64,000 bases of DNA from Chitinophagaceae bacterium (GCA_019752045.1 JAIEMP010000015.1:100608-164607), one strand, 5' to 3'; positions 55,458 to 63,798 are shown, numbered from the stretch's first letter. Numbers and translations are program-made. The notes: generated from the letters alone by a model not told the origin.

Positions 55458-55976
55458 AATAAGAAAGAATGTTCATTTTTTCCTGAACCCCGCTAAGATA
55501 TTGAATAACCTCAAGCCATGAATAGTAACATCAAAAAATTAAACTGGCAGAGTAATAAAACAGAGCACTAAACGGCGCTGCTTGTGTCAACTCAACAAAT
55601 TGCTATAAACTCCAATTCTTGGTGAAGTATGAGTCACAAGTACTCTTCTGCTCTGTTAAGAATCTCCTGCAGGATTGTTGTAAACATTACACTGGGAGTT
55701 AGAGGCAACCCTCTCATATCTCAAAAAAATAATGGAACACCGTAAAGAGATACTTGCCTTAATAAAGAAACAGCCTTTGATGATAAAACAACAGCCTACC
55801 TGTTTCAGAAAAGCTAAATGGACTGAATAATATCAAAAACAAGGCAGAGTTCCGGGAGCACACCTGCGGTGAAGAAGTTGGAAAGCACATAAGGAGAGTT
55901 AATAAAATCAAATTCATTAGTACTTATAAAATCATTTCTCAATATTTTTCACTACATCCAAATCACATTTCAATTA
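55458..55976. other. Gene-free interval upstream of the glycan operon
   Basis: 519 bp without a credible gene. The longest stretch of interest is a short frame beginning with ATG at 55732 of about 33 codons (MEHRKEILALIKKQPLMIKQ), which has no family resemblance. No clear palindrome. It may be a decayed gene or a long regulatory region for the divergent or flanking transcripts. Confidence 0.5.
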
Positions 55977-56717
55977 TTACACACTCAAAAACTCCAAAAA
56001 CCGCTGCATTCCTTTTCGCTTCTCTTCATCAAGCAGATAATTGATGTTGTGTGTATAATATTTCTTAAGATCGTAGGGAGAAAATTTTTGTGCTTCAGCA
56101 ATTTCACTGAGTTTTTGCATACCTGCTGCATTGGCCGCATTAAACTTCTGTATCCATTCTTCGGGCATGGGATGCAGACTCACCCATACTGCAAACACAA
56201 ACGGCAGTCCGGTCATTACTCTCCACTCACTGGCCAGATCGTATACATAAGTTGATAGTCGGCGTTGCTCCAATGCTCTGTCGCCAATAACAATGGCACC
56301 AACTGTTCCTGTTATTTTTGTACGGTAACTTTCATCTTTAGCATCAATCAATTGCGGATGTACACCCCAAAATTCTTTCATCAGCAGTTTGGCTAATGCT
56401 ACAGAAGATCGGCTTTGATAATCGAGATAAATGGTCGTGAGCTCCTGCACCGGTACTTCGCTGAACAAACAAACAGAAGCCACTTCAAAATCGGATGCAA
56501 TACAGTAATCACTTACAATGGAGTAATGCGGCAGCTCGGGTAACAGTGCCACCGGCACCAGTCCAACATCCACTACACCGTTTTTAACAGAGTCGGCAAT
56601 ACGTGAAGGAAAATCAAACAGCAGCTCATGTGCCTGCAGAAAAGCATCGCTCTGCATGCCAAACAACATGGGCTTTGTATTTAAATAACTGACAATGCCA
56701 ACTTTTATCTTCTTCAA
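55977..56717 (-). CDS. mqnA: Chorismate dehydratase of the futalosine pathway
   Basis: 246 aa. It makes 3-enolpyruvoyl-benzoate from chorismate, the first step of the futalosine route to menaquinone. Diagnostic stretches are VGIVSYLNTKPM, FPSRIADSVKNGVVDVGLVPVALLPE, YLDYQSRSSVALAKLL and GAIVIGDRAL. It faces away from purB. No other mqn genes are in the window. Confidence 0.93.
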   Translation of the reverse strand: MKKIKVGIVSYLNTKPMLFGMQSDAFLQAHELLFDFPSRIADSVKNGVVDVGLVPVALLPELPHYSIVSDYCIASDFEVASVCLFSEVPVQELTTIYLDYQSRSSVALAKLLMKEFWGVHPQLIDAKDESYRTKITGTVGAIVIGDRALEQRRLSTYVYDLASEWRVMTGLPFVFAVWVSLHPMPEEWIQKFNAANAAGMQKLSEIAEAQKFSPYDLKKYYTHNINYLLDEEKRKGMQRFLEFLSV

Positions 56718-56723
56718 TTCAAT

Positions 56724-56731
56724 TACTTTTG
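56724..56731 (+). promoter_or_regulatory. Candidate -7 box for purB
   Basis: TACTTTTG fits TAnnTTTG, about 107 bp before the purB ATG, in the mqnA-purB divergent interval. -33 element not clear. Followed by AAAGTTTAAA-type repeats and CTCAACCTTCAAC-like words. Confidence 0.35.
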
Positions 56732-56837
56732 CGCTGCAAAGAAAGGGATTAAAGACATAGTTTAAAAGTTTAAAAGTAACAGGTTTAAAGTTGATGTTTC
56801 TTCGCCATCAACCCTCAACCTTCAACAATCAACCAAA

Positions 56838-58184
56838 ATGGAGCTTCAACATCTTACCGCTATTTCGCCTGTTGACGGACGTTACCGCAATCAGTTACAG
56901 CATCTGGATCTGTATTTCTCCGAGTATGCACTCATCCGTTACCGTGTGCAGGTTGAAGTAGATTATTTTTTATTTCTGGCCGAAAAGAAATTCTTTAAGC
57001 TTACTGCACAACAGCAAAAAGCATTGAAAGAAGTGGTAAGCAGTTTCTCTGTTGAAAAAGCAATCGAAATAAAAAACCTGGAAAGTGTAACCAATCATGA
57101 TGTAAAAGCAGTTGAGTATTTTTTGAAAAGAGAACTGGAAGCTTTACAGATGAGTCATCTCAAAGAATGGATTCACTTCGGTCTTACTTCACAAGACATC
57201 AACAATACCGCTATTCCGCTTTTGTGGAAAGATGCGTTGGAACAGGAGCTGATGCCAACATATTCCAACCTCGCCATCAAATTAAAAGCATTGGCAAAAG
57301 AGTGGAAAGAAATTCCATTGCTGGCACGCACACACGGGCAGGCCGCCTCTCCTACCAGACTTGGAAAAGAGATCATGGTTTTTGCAGAGCGTTTGGAAGG
57401 TCAGTTGCAGCAATTGTCTGTTTTACCAACATCAGCAAAGTTTGGTGGAGCAACTGGCAACTTCAATGCACATCATGTAGCTTATCCAAAAACAGATTGG
57501 GTGAAATTTGGAAATGAATTTGTTGAAAAAAAACTTGGTTTACAACGCCAGCAATTCACCACACAAATTGAACAATACGACAATCTTGCTGCACAAATGG
57601 ACAGCATCAAACGCATCAACACCATCCTCATTGATTTTTGCCGTGATGTATGGACCTATGTTTCGATGGATTACTTCAAACAAAAAATAAAAAAAGGCGA
57701 AGTGGGCAGCAGTGCCATGCCGCATAAAGTAAACCCCATTGATTTTGAAAATGCAGAAGGCAATCTTGGTATTGCAAATGCATTGTGGGAACATCTTTCG
57801 GCCAAACTTCCTGTTTCAAGATTACAGCGTGATTTGACCGATTCAACCGTATTGCGTAATCTCGGTGTACCTTTTGCTCATTCTGTTCTTTCATTAAAAT
57901 CCATTGAAAAAGGATTGGGCAAATTGCTTTTGAACGAAGACAAGATTAAACAGGATCTTGAAAACAACTGGGCAGTGGTGGCAGAAGCAATTCAAACCAT
58001 TTTACGTCGGGAAAATTATCCCAACCCATACGAAGCATTAAAAGACTTAACAAGGGGTAATGCAGCCATAACAAAACAAACCATGCAGGAATTTATTAAC
58101 GGATTAAAAGTAAGTGCAGCAGTGAAAAAAGAGCTGAAAGCAATTACACCTTTCAGCTATACAGGAGTGAATCCAAAATATTAA
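56838..58184 (+). CDS. purB: Adenylosuccinate lyase
   Basis: 448 aa. It catalyses two steps of purine synthesis by releasing fumarate. Fumarase/aspartase-superfamily motifs are visible: LTAISPVDGRYRNQ at the start, HFGLTSQDINNTA, ARTHGQAASPTRLGKE and the signature GSSAMPHKVNPIDFENAEGN. Sequence and length fit the PurB form common in Bacteroidota and Proteobacteria. It is monocistronic. Confidence 0.97.
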   Translation: MELQHLTAISPVDGRYRNQLQHLDLYFSEYALIRYRVQVEVDYFLFLAEKKFFKLTAQQQKALKEVVSSFSVEKAIEIKNLESVTNHDVKAVEYFLKRELEALQMSHLKEWIHFGLTSQDINNTAIPLLWKDALEQELMPTYSNLAIKLKALAKEWKEIPLLARTHGQAASPTRLGKEIMVFAERLEGQLQQLSVLPTSAKFGGATGNFNAHHVAYPKTDWVKFGNEFVEKKLGLQRQQFTTQIEQYDNLAAQMDSIKRINTILIDFCRDVWTYVSMDYFKQKIKKGEVGSSAMPHKVNPIDFENAEGNLGIANALWEHLSAKLPVSRLQRDLTDSTVLRNLGVPFAHSVLSLKSIEKGLGKLLLNEDKIKQDLENNWAVVAEAIQTILRRENYPNPYEALKDLTRGNAAITKQTMQEFINGLKVSAAVKKELKAITPFSYTGVNPKY

Positions 58185-58496
58185 ATAACTTTTTTAAAAA
58201 AGATTTCAATCAAACGGAACGTGTTTTTGCTTGAAAGTTACAAATCCGGTAAGTGAAAACATTTACTCATTTTCAATAAGATAAATACAAGATCACTGTA
58301 CTTTAATCAGTAATTTTCACACCCTTACTGCTTCTGAATCAATGATGTGGAAATTACTGCCTTAAAAAAAAGTTTATACAAACACTTGCATTTTAAAAAT
58401 ATTCGTTGCAACTTTACCGTCCAATCCAATAGTTCCTGAAAAACTAATCCAATATCAAAAGAAAGATTAACCGGACAGTAAAATCAAGTCCTTCGA
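58185..58496. other. Gene-free interval after purB
   Basis: 312 bp with no reading frame or repeat that I can support. AT-rich; ends at the shared terminator. May hold a small RNA, but nothing specific indicates one. Confidence 0.4.
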
Positions 58497-58519
58497 AAAA
58501 CTTCCCCCAGGGAAGTTTT
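58497..58519. terminator. Bidirectional terminator between purB and yraN
   Basis: Perfect 10-bp stem AAAACTTCCC/GGGAAGTTTT with a three-base loop and T runs on both strands. It lies just past the minus-strand yraN stop and downstream of purB. Confidence 0.85.
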
Positions 58520-58532
58520 TTCTTTTATACCC

Positions 58533-58886
58533 CTAACTGATGTCTTCTATAAAAAAATACTCAGGTGCTTTGTTTGTAAATAAGCGGATGCTCAACACAT
58601 CATATTGAATACGTTTCCATTCAGGATGTTGATGCAAATATTCTTCTCCTGCATTCATCAACCGTTCTAATTTTTTTGGAGTAACTCCTTCTTCGGGGTG
58701 GCCATAGGTATCGGTGGTTCTTGTTTTTACTTCAATAAAATGCAACACATTATCTCTCTCTGCAACAATATCAAGTTCAAAATAAGAATGCTTCCAGTTA
58801 CGGTGTAAAAGAACAAAGCCCTGCCCCTCCAGCCATGCTGCAGCCATTTCTTCTCCCTGTCGGCCCGTTTCAAGATGCTTTGCCAT
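58533..58886 (-). CDS. YraN-family (UPF0102) nuclease-like protein
   Basis: 117 aa if the second Met (MAKHLETGRQGEEMAA) is used; an ATG at 58904 gives 123 aa. The fold is endonuclease-like: ELDIVAERDNVLHFIEVKTR contains the D...ExK residues of the Holliday-junction resolvase superfamily. Family function is not established. Confidence 0.9.
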   Translation of the reverse strand: MAKHLETGRQGEEMAAAWLEGQGFVLLHRNWKHSYFELDIVAERDNVLHFIEVKTRTTDTYGHPEEGVTPKKLERLMNAGEEYLHQHPEWKRIQYDVLSIRLFTNKAPEYFFIEDIS

Positions 58887-58943
58887 AGTTCTAATGTAAT
58901 GCATTCAGGCTTATCCACATACCTGTAAAACAGACTTTAATAA

Positions 58944-58976
58944 TTGCTTTTCGGGAGGGGTTTTTAGTTACTTTTG
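58944..58976 (+). promoter_or_regulatory. Candidate promoter for the DUF6580 gene
   Basis: TTG (58944-58946) and TACTTTTG (58969-58976), spacing 22, close to the Bacteroidota TTTG-N19-21-TAnnTTTG pattern; the ATG follows 18 bp later. Confidence 0.5.
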
Positions 58977-58994
58977 CAACTCAAGAACAGCATT

Positions 58995-59555
58995 ATGAAG
59001 TTTACAAAATCACTCGTTTTTACTTTACTGGCTTTGGTAGTTGTTGCAGCCTTGTACCGTATTCTGCCCAACCGTCCTTTAGGCTTTGCTCCGCAAATTG
59101 CAATGGCTCTGTTTGCAGGCTCTGTAATTAAGGACCGCAAATTTGCATTTGCCCTGCCCATCATCAGCATGTTCATCAGTGATGCATTGTATCAGTTGTT
59201 GTACAGCATCGGCCTTTCGTCTATCCAGGGTTTTTATGGCGGACAGTTAACTAACTATATTTTATTTGCCGGTTTAACGGTGATTGGTTTCTTCATCAAC
59301 CAAAAGAAAGCATGGCAGATTGGGCTTGGTGCATTGGCCGGACCAACCGTTTACTTTTTTGTAAGTAATACATTGGTATGGGCCGCAGGCGGAGGTTATC
59401 ATCATCCAAAAACAATGGATGGTTTGATGTTGACCTTAACCGATGGTATTCCTTTCTATTCAGGAAGCCTGTATGCAACGGCTGTATTTTGTACCATCTT
59501 CTTTGGCGGGTATGCATTGTTAACATCTAAAGAAATGAAAACAGCTAAAGTTTAA
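58995..59555 (+). CDS. DUF6580-family membrane protein
   Basis: 186 aa from the ATG at 58995; a TTG 21 bases upstream lies within the promoter box. Five or so membrane helices with ALYRILPNRPLGFAPQIAMALFAGS, IISMFISDALYQLLY and GGGYHHPKTMDGL. The family is annotated as putative transport; it resembles small S-component-like membrane proteins. Substrate unknown. Ends at a strong terminator. Confidence 0.82.
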   Translation: MKFTKSLVFTLLALVVVAALYRILPNRPLGFAPQIAMALFAGSVIKDRKFAFALPIISMFISDALYQLLYSIGLSSIQGFYGGQLTNYILFAGLTVIGFFINQKKAWQIGLGALAGPTVYFFVSNTLVWAAGGGYHHPKTMDGLMLTLTDGIPFYSGSLYATAVFCTIFFGGYALLTSKEMKTAKV

Positions 59556-59577
59556 ATAGCTCTTGTGATCTTATAAG

Positions 59578-59609
59578 AAAAGCTCCATCAATATTGATGG
59601 AGCTTTTTA
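59578..59609. terminator. Palindromic terminator after the DUF6580 gene
   Basis: A perfect palindrome with 12-bp arms, AGCTCCATCAAT (59581-59592) and ATTGATGGAGCT (59593-59604), with T-rich flanks on the plus strand and A-rich upstream, so it can act in both directions. Confidence 0.85.
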
Positions 59610-59625
59610 GTTGAAACGCAAACTG

Positions 59626-59711
59626 GTCGGCACGGTTTTAACCCGTCAGACCAATTAGTCTTTGAAATTATTTTTCGTTTATACGTCTGACGGCCTAAGG
59701 GCCGTACCGAC
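59626..59711. repeat. Intergenic palindrome (GTCTGACGG-type)
   Basis: Imperfect arms at 59626-59651 and 59685-59711; both ends share GTCGG(C/T)ACGG and the centre sides share CCGTCAGAC. GTCTGACGG words also occur at 33301-33323, in the gap between the two adaptor genes. Confidence 0.65.
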
Positions 59712-59718
59712 GAAGTCA

Positions 59719-61362
59719 TCACACCTGAAATACGCCTGTTTTTAAATCATCTATCTCAGGATTTTGATTGGCTGCAGCAATACCTTCACTGATCACTTTT
59801 CTTGTTTCAATGGGATCAATAATTCCATCTACCCACAATCTGGCTGCGGCATAATAAGCAGTTGTCTGCTCATCATAACGGCCTTTGATCTCATCTAACA
59901 ATTTCTTTTCTTCTTCTTCAGTTACTTGGGTATTCTTTGCTTTCATAGAAGCTACCTGAATCTGTAACAATGTTTTTGCAGCCTGCTCACCACCCATCAC
60001 AGCGATCTTTGCAGTAGGCCATGCATAAATAAAACGTGGATCATAAGCTTTACCACACATGGCATAATTTCCTGCACCATACGAATTACCAATTACAATG
60101 GTGATCTTGGGCACCACACTATTGGCAACAGCGTTCACCAACTTTGCGCCATCTTTAATAATACCGCTGTGTTCGCTTCTGCTGCCCACCATAAAGCCTG
60201 TAACATCCTGCAGAAATACCAACGGAATTTTCTTTTGATTACAGTTGAGAATAAACCGTGCAGCTTTATCTGCACTGTCGTTATAAATCACTCCGCCCAA
60301 TTGCATTTCATTTTTTTTATTCTTTACGATGAGACGCTGATTGGCAACAATACCAACTGCCCATCCATCAATACGTGCATAACCGCAAAGAATGGTTTTG
60401 CCATAATCCTGTTTAAACTGATCGAAGCTTGAAGTAAGAGAAGTTGAATCTGCATCAACAATCCGTTCAATTATATCCAGCATATCATAAGGTTTTCCAT
60501 CGGCAGGAAACAGACCATACAATTCTTCCGGATTTTTTATTGGTGCTTTTGGAGCTGCACGGTTAAAGCCTGCATTTTTCTTTTGACCCAGTTTGCTCAT
60601 CAGTTTTTTTACTTCGTCTAAACATTCCTGTTCGGTACTGAATTTATAATCGGCAATACCGGAAATTTCTGTGTGTGTTGCAGCTCCACCCAATGTTTCC
60701 GTATCAACATCTTCACCAATAGCTGCTTTTACTAAATATGGTCCTGCTAAATAAATAGAACCATTTCCTTCTACCATTAATGTTTCATCGCTCATAATGG
60801 GCAAATAAGCACCACCTGCAACACAGGCTCCCATCACAGCAGCAATTTGTGTAATACCCATTGCACTCATCTTTGCATTGTTGCGGAAGATGCGGCCGAA
60901 ATGTTCTTTGTCGGGAAATATTTCATCCTGCATGGGAAGATAAACACCAGCACTATCCACCAGATAAATAATGGGCAAACGATTTTCCATGGCCATTTCC
61001 TGCAGGCGTAAATTCTTTTTTCCGGTGATGGGAAACCATGCACCTGCTTTTACTGTTTGATCATTAGCCACAATTACACATTGCCTTCCGCTAACATAAC
61101 CAATACCTGCAACCGTTCCACCTGCGGGACAACCTCCCTGCTCTGCATACATCCCGAATCCTGCAAATGCCGCAATCTCAATAAACGGACTGTCGGCATC
61201 ACGCAGGTATTCAATCCGCTCTCTGGCAGTGAGTTTGTTTTTCTCCCGTTGTTTTTCGATTGATTTTTTTCCGCCGCCCTCGTAAATTTTTTCCAGCTTT
61301 TTCCGTACATCAACGAGCAGCAGCTTCAACACATCTTCATTCTTATTAAATTGAACATCCAT
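59719..61362 (-). CDS. Acyl-CoA carboxylase carboxyltransferase (beta) subunit, methylcrotonyl-CoA type
   Basis: 547 aa. Carboxyltransferase (crotonase-fold) dimer: LTARERIEYLRD, GGCPAGGTVAGIGYVSG, then ACVAGGAYLPIMSDE, and in the second half FLQDVTGFMVG, IGNSYGAGNYAMCGKAYDPRF and AWPTAKIAVMGGEQAA. These late motifs match methylcrotonyl-CoA (or geranyl-CoA) carboxylase beta chains better than propionyl-CoA types. It needs a biotin-carrying alpha subunit, which is not adjacent. The accessory region begins right upstream of its start. Confidence 0.92.
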   Translation of the reverse strand: MDVQFNKNEDVLKLLLVDVRKKLEKIYEGGGKKSIEKQREKNKLTARERIEYLRDADSPFIEIAAFAGFGMYAEQGGCPAGGTVAGIGYVSGRQCVIVANDQTVKAGAWFPITGKKNLRLQEMAMENRLPIIYLVDSAGVYLPMQDEIFPDKEHFGRIFRNNAKMSAMGITQIAAVMGACVAGGAYLPIMSDETLMVEGNGSIYLAGPYLVKAAIGEDVDTETLGGAATHTEISGIADYKFSTEQECLDEVKKLMSKLGQKKNAGFNRAAPKAPIKNPEELYGLFPADGKPYDMLDIIERIVDADSTSLTSSFDQFKQDYGKTILCGYARIDGWAVGIVANQRLIVKNKKNEMQLGGVIYNDSADKAARFILNCNQKKIPLVFLQDVTGFMVGSRSEHSGIIKDGAKLVNAVANSVVPKITIVIGNSYGAGNYAMCGKAYDPRFIYAWPTAKIAVMGGEQAAKTLLQIQVASMKAKNTQVTEEEEKKLLDEIKGRYDEQTTAYYAAARLWVDGIIDPIETRKVISEGIAAANQNPEIDDLKTGVFQV

Positions 61363-61486
61363 ACAGCGTATATTTTTTTAAGCAAATCGTTGCTGCAAGA
61401 TAAGGGCAAAATGGTTGATGGAAAAAGACAGGGTTTGTATGCTGATTCTGCATTTCTCAGGCAATCCCGCATAGACGTGACAAGTC

Positions 61487-61576
61487 GTGTAAGATGGCAT
61501 TGTGTGATAGCCTTTGTTGCACCTGCCGTTATCAGGGAACCAACGCAAACCATTTATTGACATTCGCATTACGGCG
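61487..61576. repeat. A-type direct repeat, copy 1
   Basis: About 90 bp, similar to 62179-62269, with shared words GATAGCCTTTGT, ATCAGG, CCATTTATTGAC/CTATTTATTGAC and TACGGCG. A further shared word, CTGCATTTCTCAGGC, precedes each copy (61448 and 62161). Confidence 0.7.
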
Positions 61577-61600
61577 GTCGGCTGCGCCAGACATCGCCTG

Positions 61601-61636
61601 TGAACGTTCAGGGAGAGACCCGGCGGCGAAGGAATC
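61601..61636. repeat. 36-bp exact direct repeat, copy 1
   Basis: Identical to 61901-61936, exactly 300 bp away. On the minus strand it follows the remnant RAYT frame and reads as DSFAAGSLPER in that frame. Confidence 0.9.
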
Positions 61637-61756
61637 AAACCACTTGTAAATGAGATCGTAACTATTTGACTGTTCAATTAATGGCAACCAGTTATAACAA
61701 GTAAATGTGATAAAGAAATGGCCATTACTGTAAGGTATTTTTCGTTTAACCGGCAT
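61637..61756 (-). pseudogene. 5' remnant of a REP-associated tyrosine transposase (RAYT, IS200-like)
   Basis: 40 codons beginning MPVKRKIPYSNGHFFITFTC and continuing YNWLPLIEQ...YDLIYKWF, the characteristic N-terminus of RAYT (Y1) transposases. The frame is then replaced exactly at the 36-bp repeat, so the HUH and catalytic Tyr parts are missing. The rest of the gene is not found nearby. RAYTs move or process REP hairpins, and several hairpin/repeat families lie next to this remnant. Confidence 0.75.
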
Positions 61757-61814
61757 GTTGCTAATTTAATCACTAACAGCCTTTATTGCAAATGAAGGCT
61801 ATTGCTCCTGTATT

Positions 61815-62221
61815 ACGGCGAGTGCCTCAGCCCAACTCACAGCCCCTTCTGACACATCGCCTGAGAACGTTCCGGTTAGAGAGACTCGCTCCGGAAAGAG
61901 TGAACGTTCAGGGAGAGACCCGGCGGCGAAGGAATCTAATGTCATACCTCCCGCACGGGTAGATAAAGAAGCTGTAAAAATTTCGGGACTAAATGCAGCA
62001 GCAACAGGAGCAGCTGCTCCTGCGAGCGCACCAAGAAAAATTGCTGTACTAAAACCATCTACTAGTGAGTTGGTAAGCTTTGCCCTCATTATATCATCAA
62101 TCTGATTTTGGGTTTTAAATGACCTCCATTGTCCATTATCTTCCTTCCCTGCCGAGTCTCCTGCATTTCTCAGGCGATGTGTCAGATGGCAAAGTGCGAT
62201 AGCCTTTGTGGCACTCGCCGT
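61815..62221 (-). other. Inverted-repeat-bounded segment with a hydrophobic remnant frame
   Basis: Two nested inverted repeats bound this segment: a 12-bp pair (ACGGCGAGTGCC at 61815-61826 with its complement at 62210-62221) and a perfect 20-bp pair (61848-61867 with 62167-62186). A minus-strand frame (61799-62224, 141 codons) runs through it; its two ends are translated repeat. The core, QIDDIMRAKLTNSLVDGFST then AIFLGALAGAAAPVAAAFS, has one hydrophobic helix and resembles the tail of a polymorphic-toxin or Rhs-type protein. Not a credible intact gene. Confidence 0.5.
61901..61936. repeat. 36-bp exact direct repeat, copy 2
   Basis: Identical to 61601-61636. On the minus strand it interrupts a second, unrelated frame in the same phase (MTL then DSFAAGSLPER). 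Confidence 0.9.
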
Positions 62222-62269
62222 CATCAGGTAACCAAAGCTAACCTATTTATTGACCTTCGCAATACGGCG
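62179..62269. repeat. A-type direct repeat, copy 2
   Basis: Counterpart of 61487-61576. It contains a perfect 9-bp inverted repeat ACTCGCCGT/ACGGCGAGT (62213-62221 with 62264-62272). A further partial copy of the neighbouring words (CTGACACATCGCCTG and ACTCGCTCCGGAA) occurs at 62501-62547, next to the 3' end of the following gene. Confidence 0.65.
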
Positions 62270-62556
62270 AGTTCAAAAAAAGACAGCGCAAGATTAGAAC
62301 TCGCCATAGGACTCTAATCCTTGTCGACTGAAAATTCACTTGCGCTGGCAGGTTGTTTTCTAAAGTTAGTTATTCACTTTTCAACAGCTTTCACAAAGAA
62401 AAAAGAAGCAAAAAGAAAGGAATAATAATAGTAGTAGTATTTTATATCAATCCTTCAGAAACAAATCTAAAGGTGCCACAGCCCCAACACACATAGCCAT
62501 CTGACACATCGCCTGCGAACTACTATTGTTTATTCACTCGCTCCGGAATAAAATTA

Positions 62557-62913
62557 CTACGGATAGCTGGTAGAGGAATCATTAAAAAAAACTTCATTAC
62601 ATTTTTGTATTATTAATTTATTGGCCCGCTTATACTCATAACACTTGGTACCTTTTCTTTTAATTAGTGAGTCTCCAATATGAATTAGCCCAATATGATC
62701 TTTATACGAGTAATCAAGAACGACCATACTCTTTTCATAGGAGCGCAATTTGACTTTATATACTCGGCTGTATTTATCAATTGATATAATAATACCTGAA
62801 AATGCTACCTTACTTTCAGCATTATCATTATAGATTTTAACAACTTTCATCACAAGGAGAATTGCAAGAAAAAAAGTTAAAATAACAAAAAATATTCTTT
62901 TTGAAGAAAGCAT
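62557..62913 (-). CDS. Small membrane-anchored protein of unknown function (immunity-like position)
   Basis: 118 aa. One N-terminal membrane helix (IFFVILTFFLAILLVMKVV), then a beta-rich soluble part (VAFSGIIISIDKYSRVYKVKL). No family recognised. By eye it is more AT-rich than the core genes. It starts 5 bp after a frame encoding the tail of a larger protein, an arrangement typical of an immunity gene behind a toxin C-terminus, but no toxin fold can be named. Confidence 0.6.
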   Translation of the reverse strand: MLSSKRIFFVILTFFLAILLVMKVVKIYNDNAESKVAFSGIIISIDKYSRVYKVKLRSYEKSMVVLDYSYKDHIGLIHIGDSLIKRKGTKCYEYKRANKLIIQKCNEVFFNDSSTSYP

Positions 62914-63100
62914 GCTATTTATCTTTTATTAAAAAGATCTAATAAATGAAAACTTTCAGAAGTAGTGCCAACATTTGCTCCACCTACAATTGGTGTGCCG
63001 GCGCCAATACCAGCTTCAAGCCCCACTTTTAATGTAAATGATGTTGGTCTTAATAAGCTTCTTTGTGAAAAATCATTGATACTGAATTCTACACCAAATG

Positions 63101-63196
63101 TTAGCCCCTGTTGGTGTTCTTGAGCTAAACTTATTCCTACAGTTTCATCATCATTCAAAGCCCGCCCTCGTTGTGTGTTTTCACCAACGACACATG
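63101..63196. repeat. 96-bp direct repeat, copy A
   Basis: 96 bp with three mismatches against 63703-63798. On the minus strand it encodes VGENTQRGRALNDDETVGIS and continues into a variable tail. Confidence 0.88.
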
Positions 63197-63247
63197 AACT
63201 AAGTTTCTCTCTATTAAAACCCTTGCTGGTGAAAACACAAGCAAGGG
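63169..63247. repeat. Two hairpins with a shared loop sequence
   Basis: The first hairpin is CGTTG/CAACG (63169-63173 with 63185-63189) around a GTGTTTTCAC loop. The second is CCCTTGCT/AGCAAGGG (63220-63227 with 63240-63247) around GTGAAAACAC, the complement. The loops also pair with each other over 12 bp (63175-63186 with 63227-63238). Stems differ in sequence but the loop is kept. Confidence 0.6.
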
Positions 63248-63321
63248 CGATGGAATTCTAACATCAGCCGTTGGAACACCAACAGTGGCGAAGGGAAGGG
63301 GCAAAAAAGCGAGACACTTGC

Positions 63322-63660
63322 CTAGTGGGGCGGAGGTATAATGTGCCAATTAGAATTCTCTAAAAAATATTCCTCAGTTGTATCAAGCAAAATTTTTTTA
63401 AGCTGGTCGTCGCTTTTTTTCTTATAATAATTCGGTATATGATCAGTCCAATAAATTGATGATTGCTGATTAATCTTGACCTGAAACCATTCTGTAATAT
63501 CTTTTCTAATATTTTTTCCTATTCCGTGGCCTATTCCGTCAATATATCCTTCAATGTATATTTTTAAAACCCGATAGTCAATAGCGTCCTCAGCTATAAT
63601 CATTTTAGGTCTATTTCTTAATATATTTATCCAATCAGTTACTGTATTTGTTACTTGCAT
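63322..63660 (-). CDS. Small soluble protein of unknown function (immunity-like position)
   Basis: 112 aa, no signal or membrane segment. Contains DAIDYRVLKIYIEGYIDGIG, then WFQVKINQQSSIYWTDHIPNYY, and a helical acidic C-terminus. No family recognised, but size and composition suit a cytosolic immunity protein. It lies just after copy B of the 96-bp repeat, and copy A follows it, so repeat and small gene alternate. Confidence 0.6.
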   Translation of the reverse strand: MQVTNTVTDWINILRNRPKMIIAEDAIDYRVLKIYIEGYIDGIGHGIGKNIRKDITEWFQVKINQQSSIYWTDHIPNYYKKKSDDQLKKILLDTTEEYFLENSNWHIIPPPH

Positions 63661-63702
63661 TGCAAACTATTTAACTGTTATTTGTTTTACTTGCTCAAAT
63701 TT

Positions 63703-63798
63703 TTAGCCCCTGTTGCTGTTCTTGAGCTAAACTTATTCCTACAATTTCATCATCATTCAAAGCCCGCCGTCGTTGTGTGTTTTCACCAACGACACATG
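63703..63798. repeat. 96-bp direct repeat, copy B
   Basis: Matches 63101-63196 with three differences. The same frame is preserved (VGENTQRRRALNDDEIVGIS) but ends after GLKI at a stop, so only the shared part remains here. The region 63799-63880 upstream holds no gene. Confidence 0.88.

Larger units (their letters stand above)
62919..63257 (-). pseudogene. C-terminal fragment of a larger protein (toxin-tip-like)
   Basis: Open frame of about 112 codons with no ATG, bounded upstream by a stop at 63258-63260; a TTG at 63158 would give 79 aa. It reads SSCVVGENTQRGRALNDDE, then VGISLAQEHQQGLTFGVEFS and a Gly-rich tail GLEAGIGAGTPIVGGANVG. The first part is encoded by the 96-bp repeat that recurs at 63.7 kb. 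Interpreted as the end of a former long secreted or Rhs-type protein; family not confirmed. Confidence 0.45.

Noticed and set aside
61378..61677. 99-codon minus-strand frame across the repeats upstream of the carboxylase gene
   Set aside because: Consists largely of translated repeat sequence in a frame different from the RAYT remnant; no family resemblance.
63155..63349. 64-codon minus-strand frame MAHYTSAPLGKC...THNEGGL
   Set aside because: It spans hairpins and repeat sequence, overlaps both neighbours, and both repeat copies end with the same HVSLVKTHN-GGL stop in this frame, as expected from repeated DNA rather than a gene.
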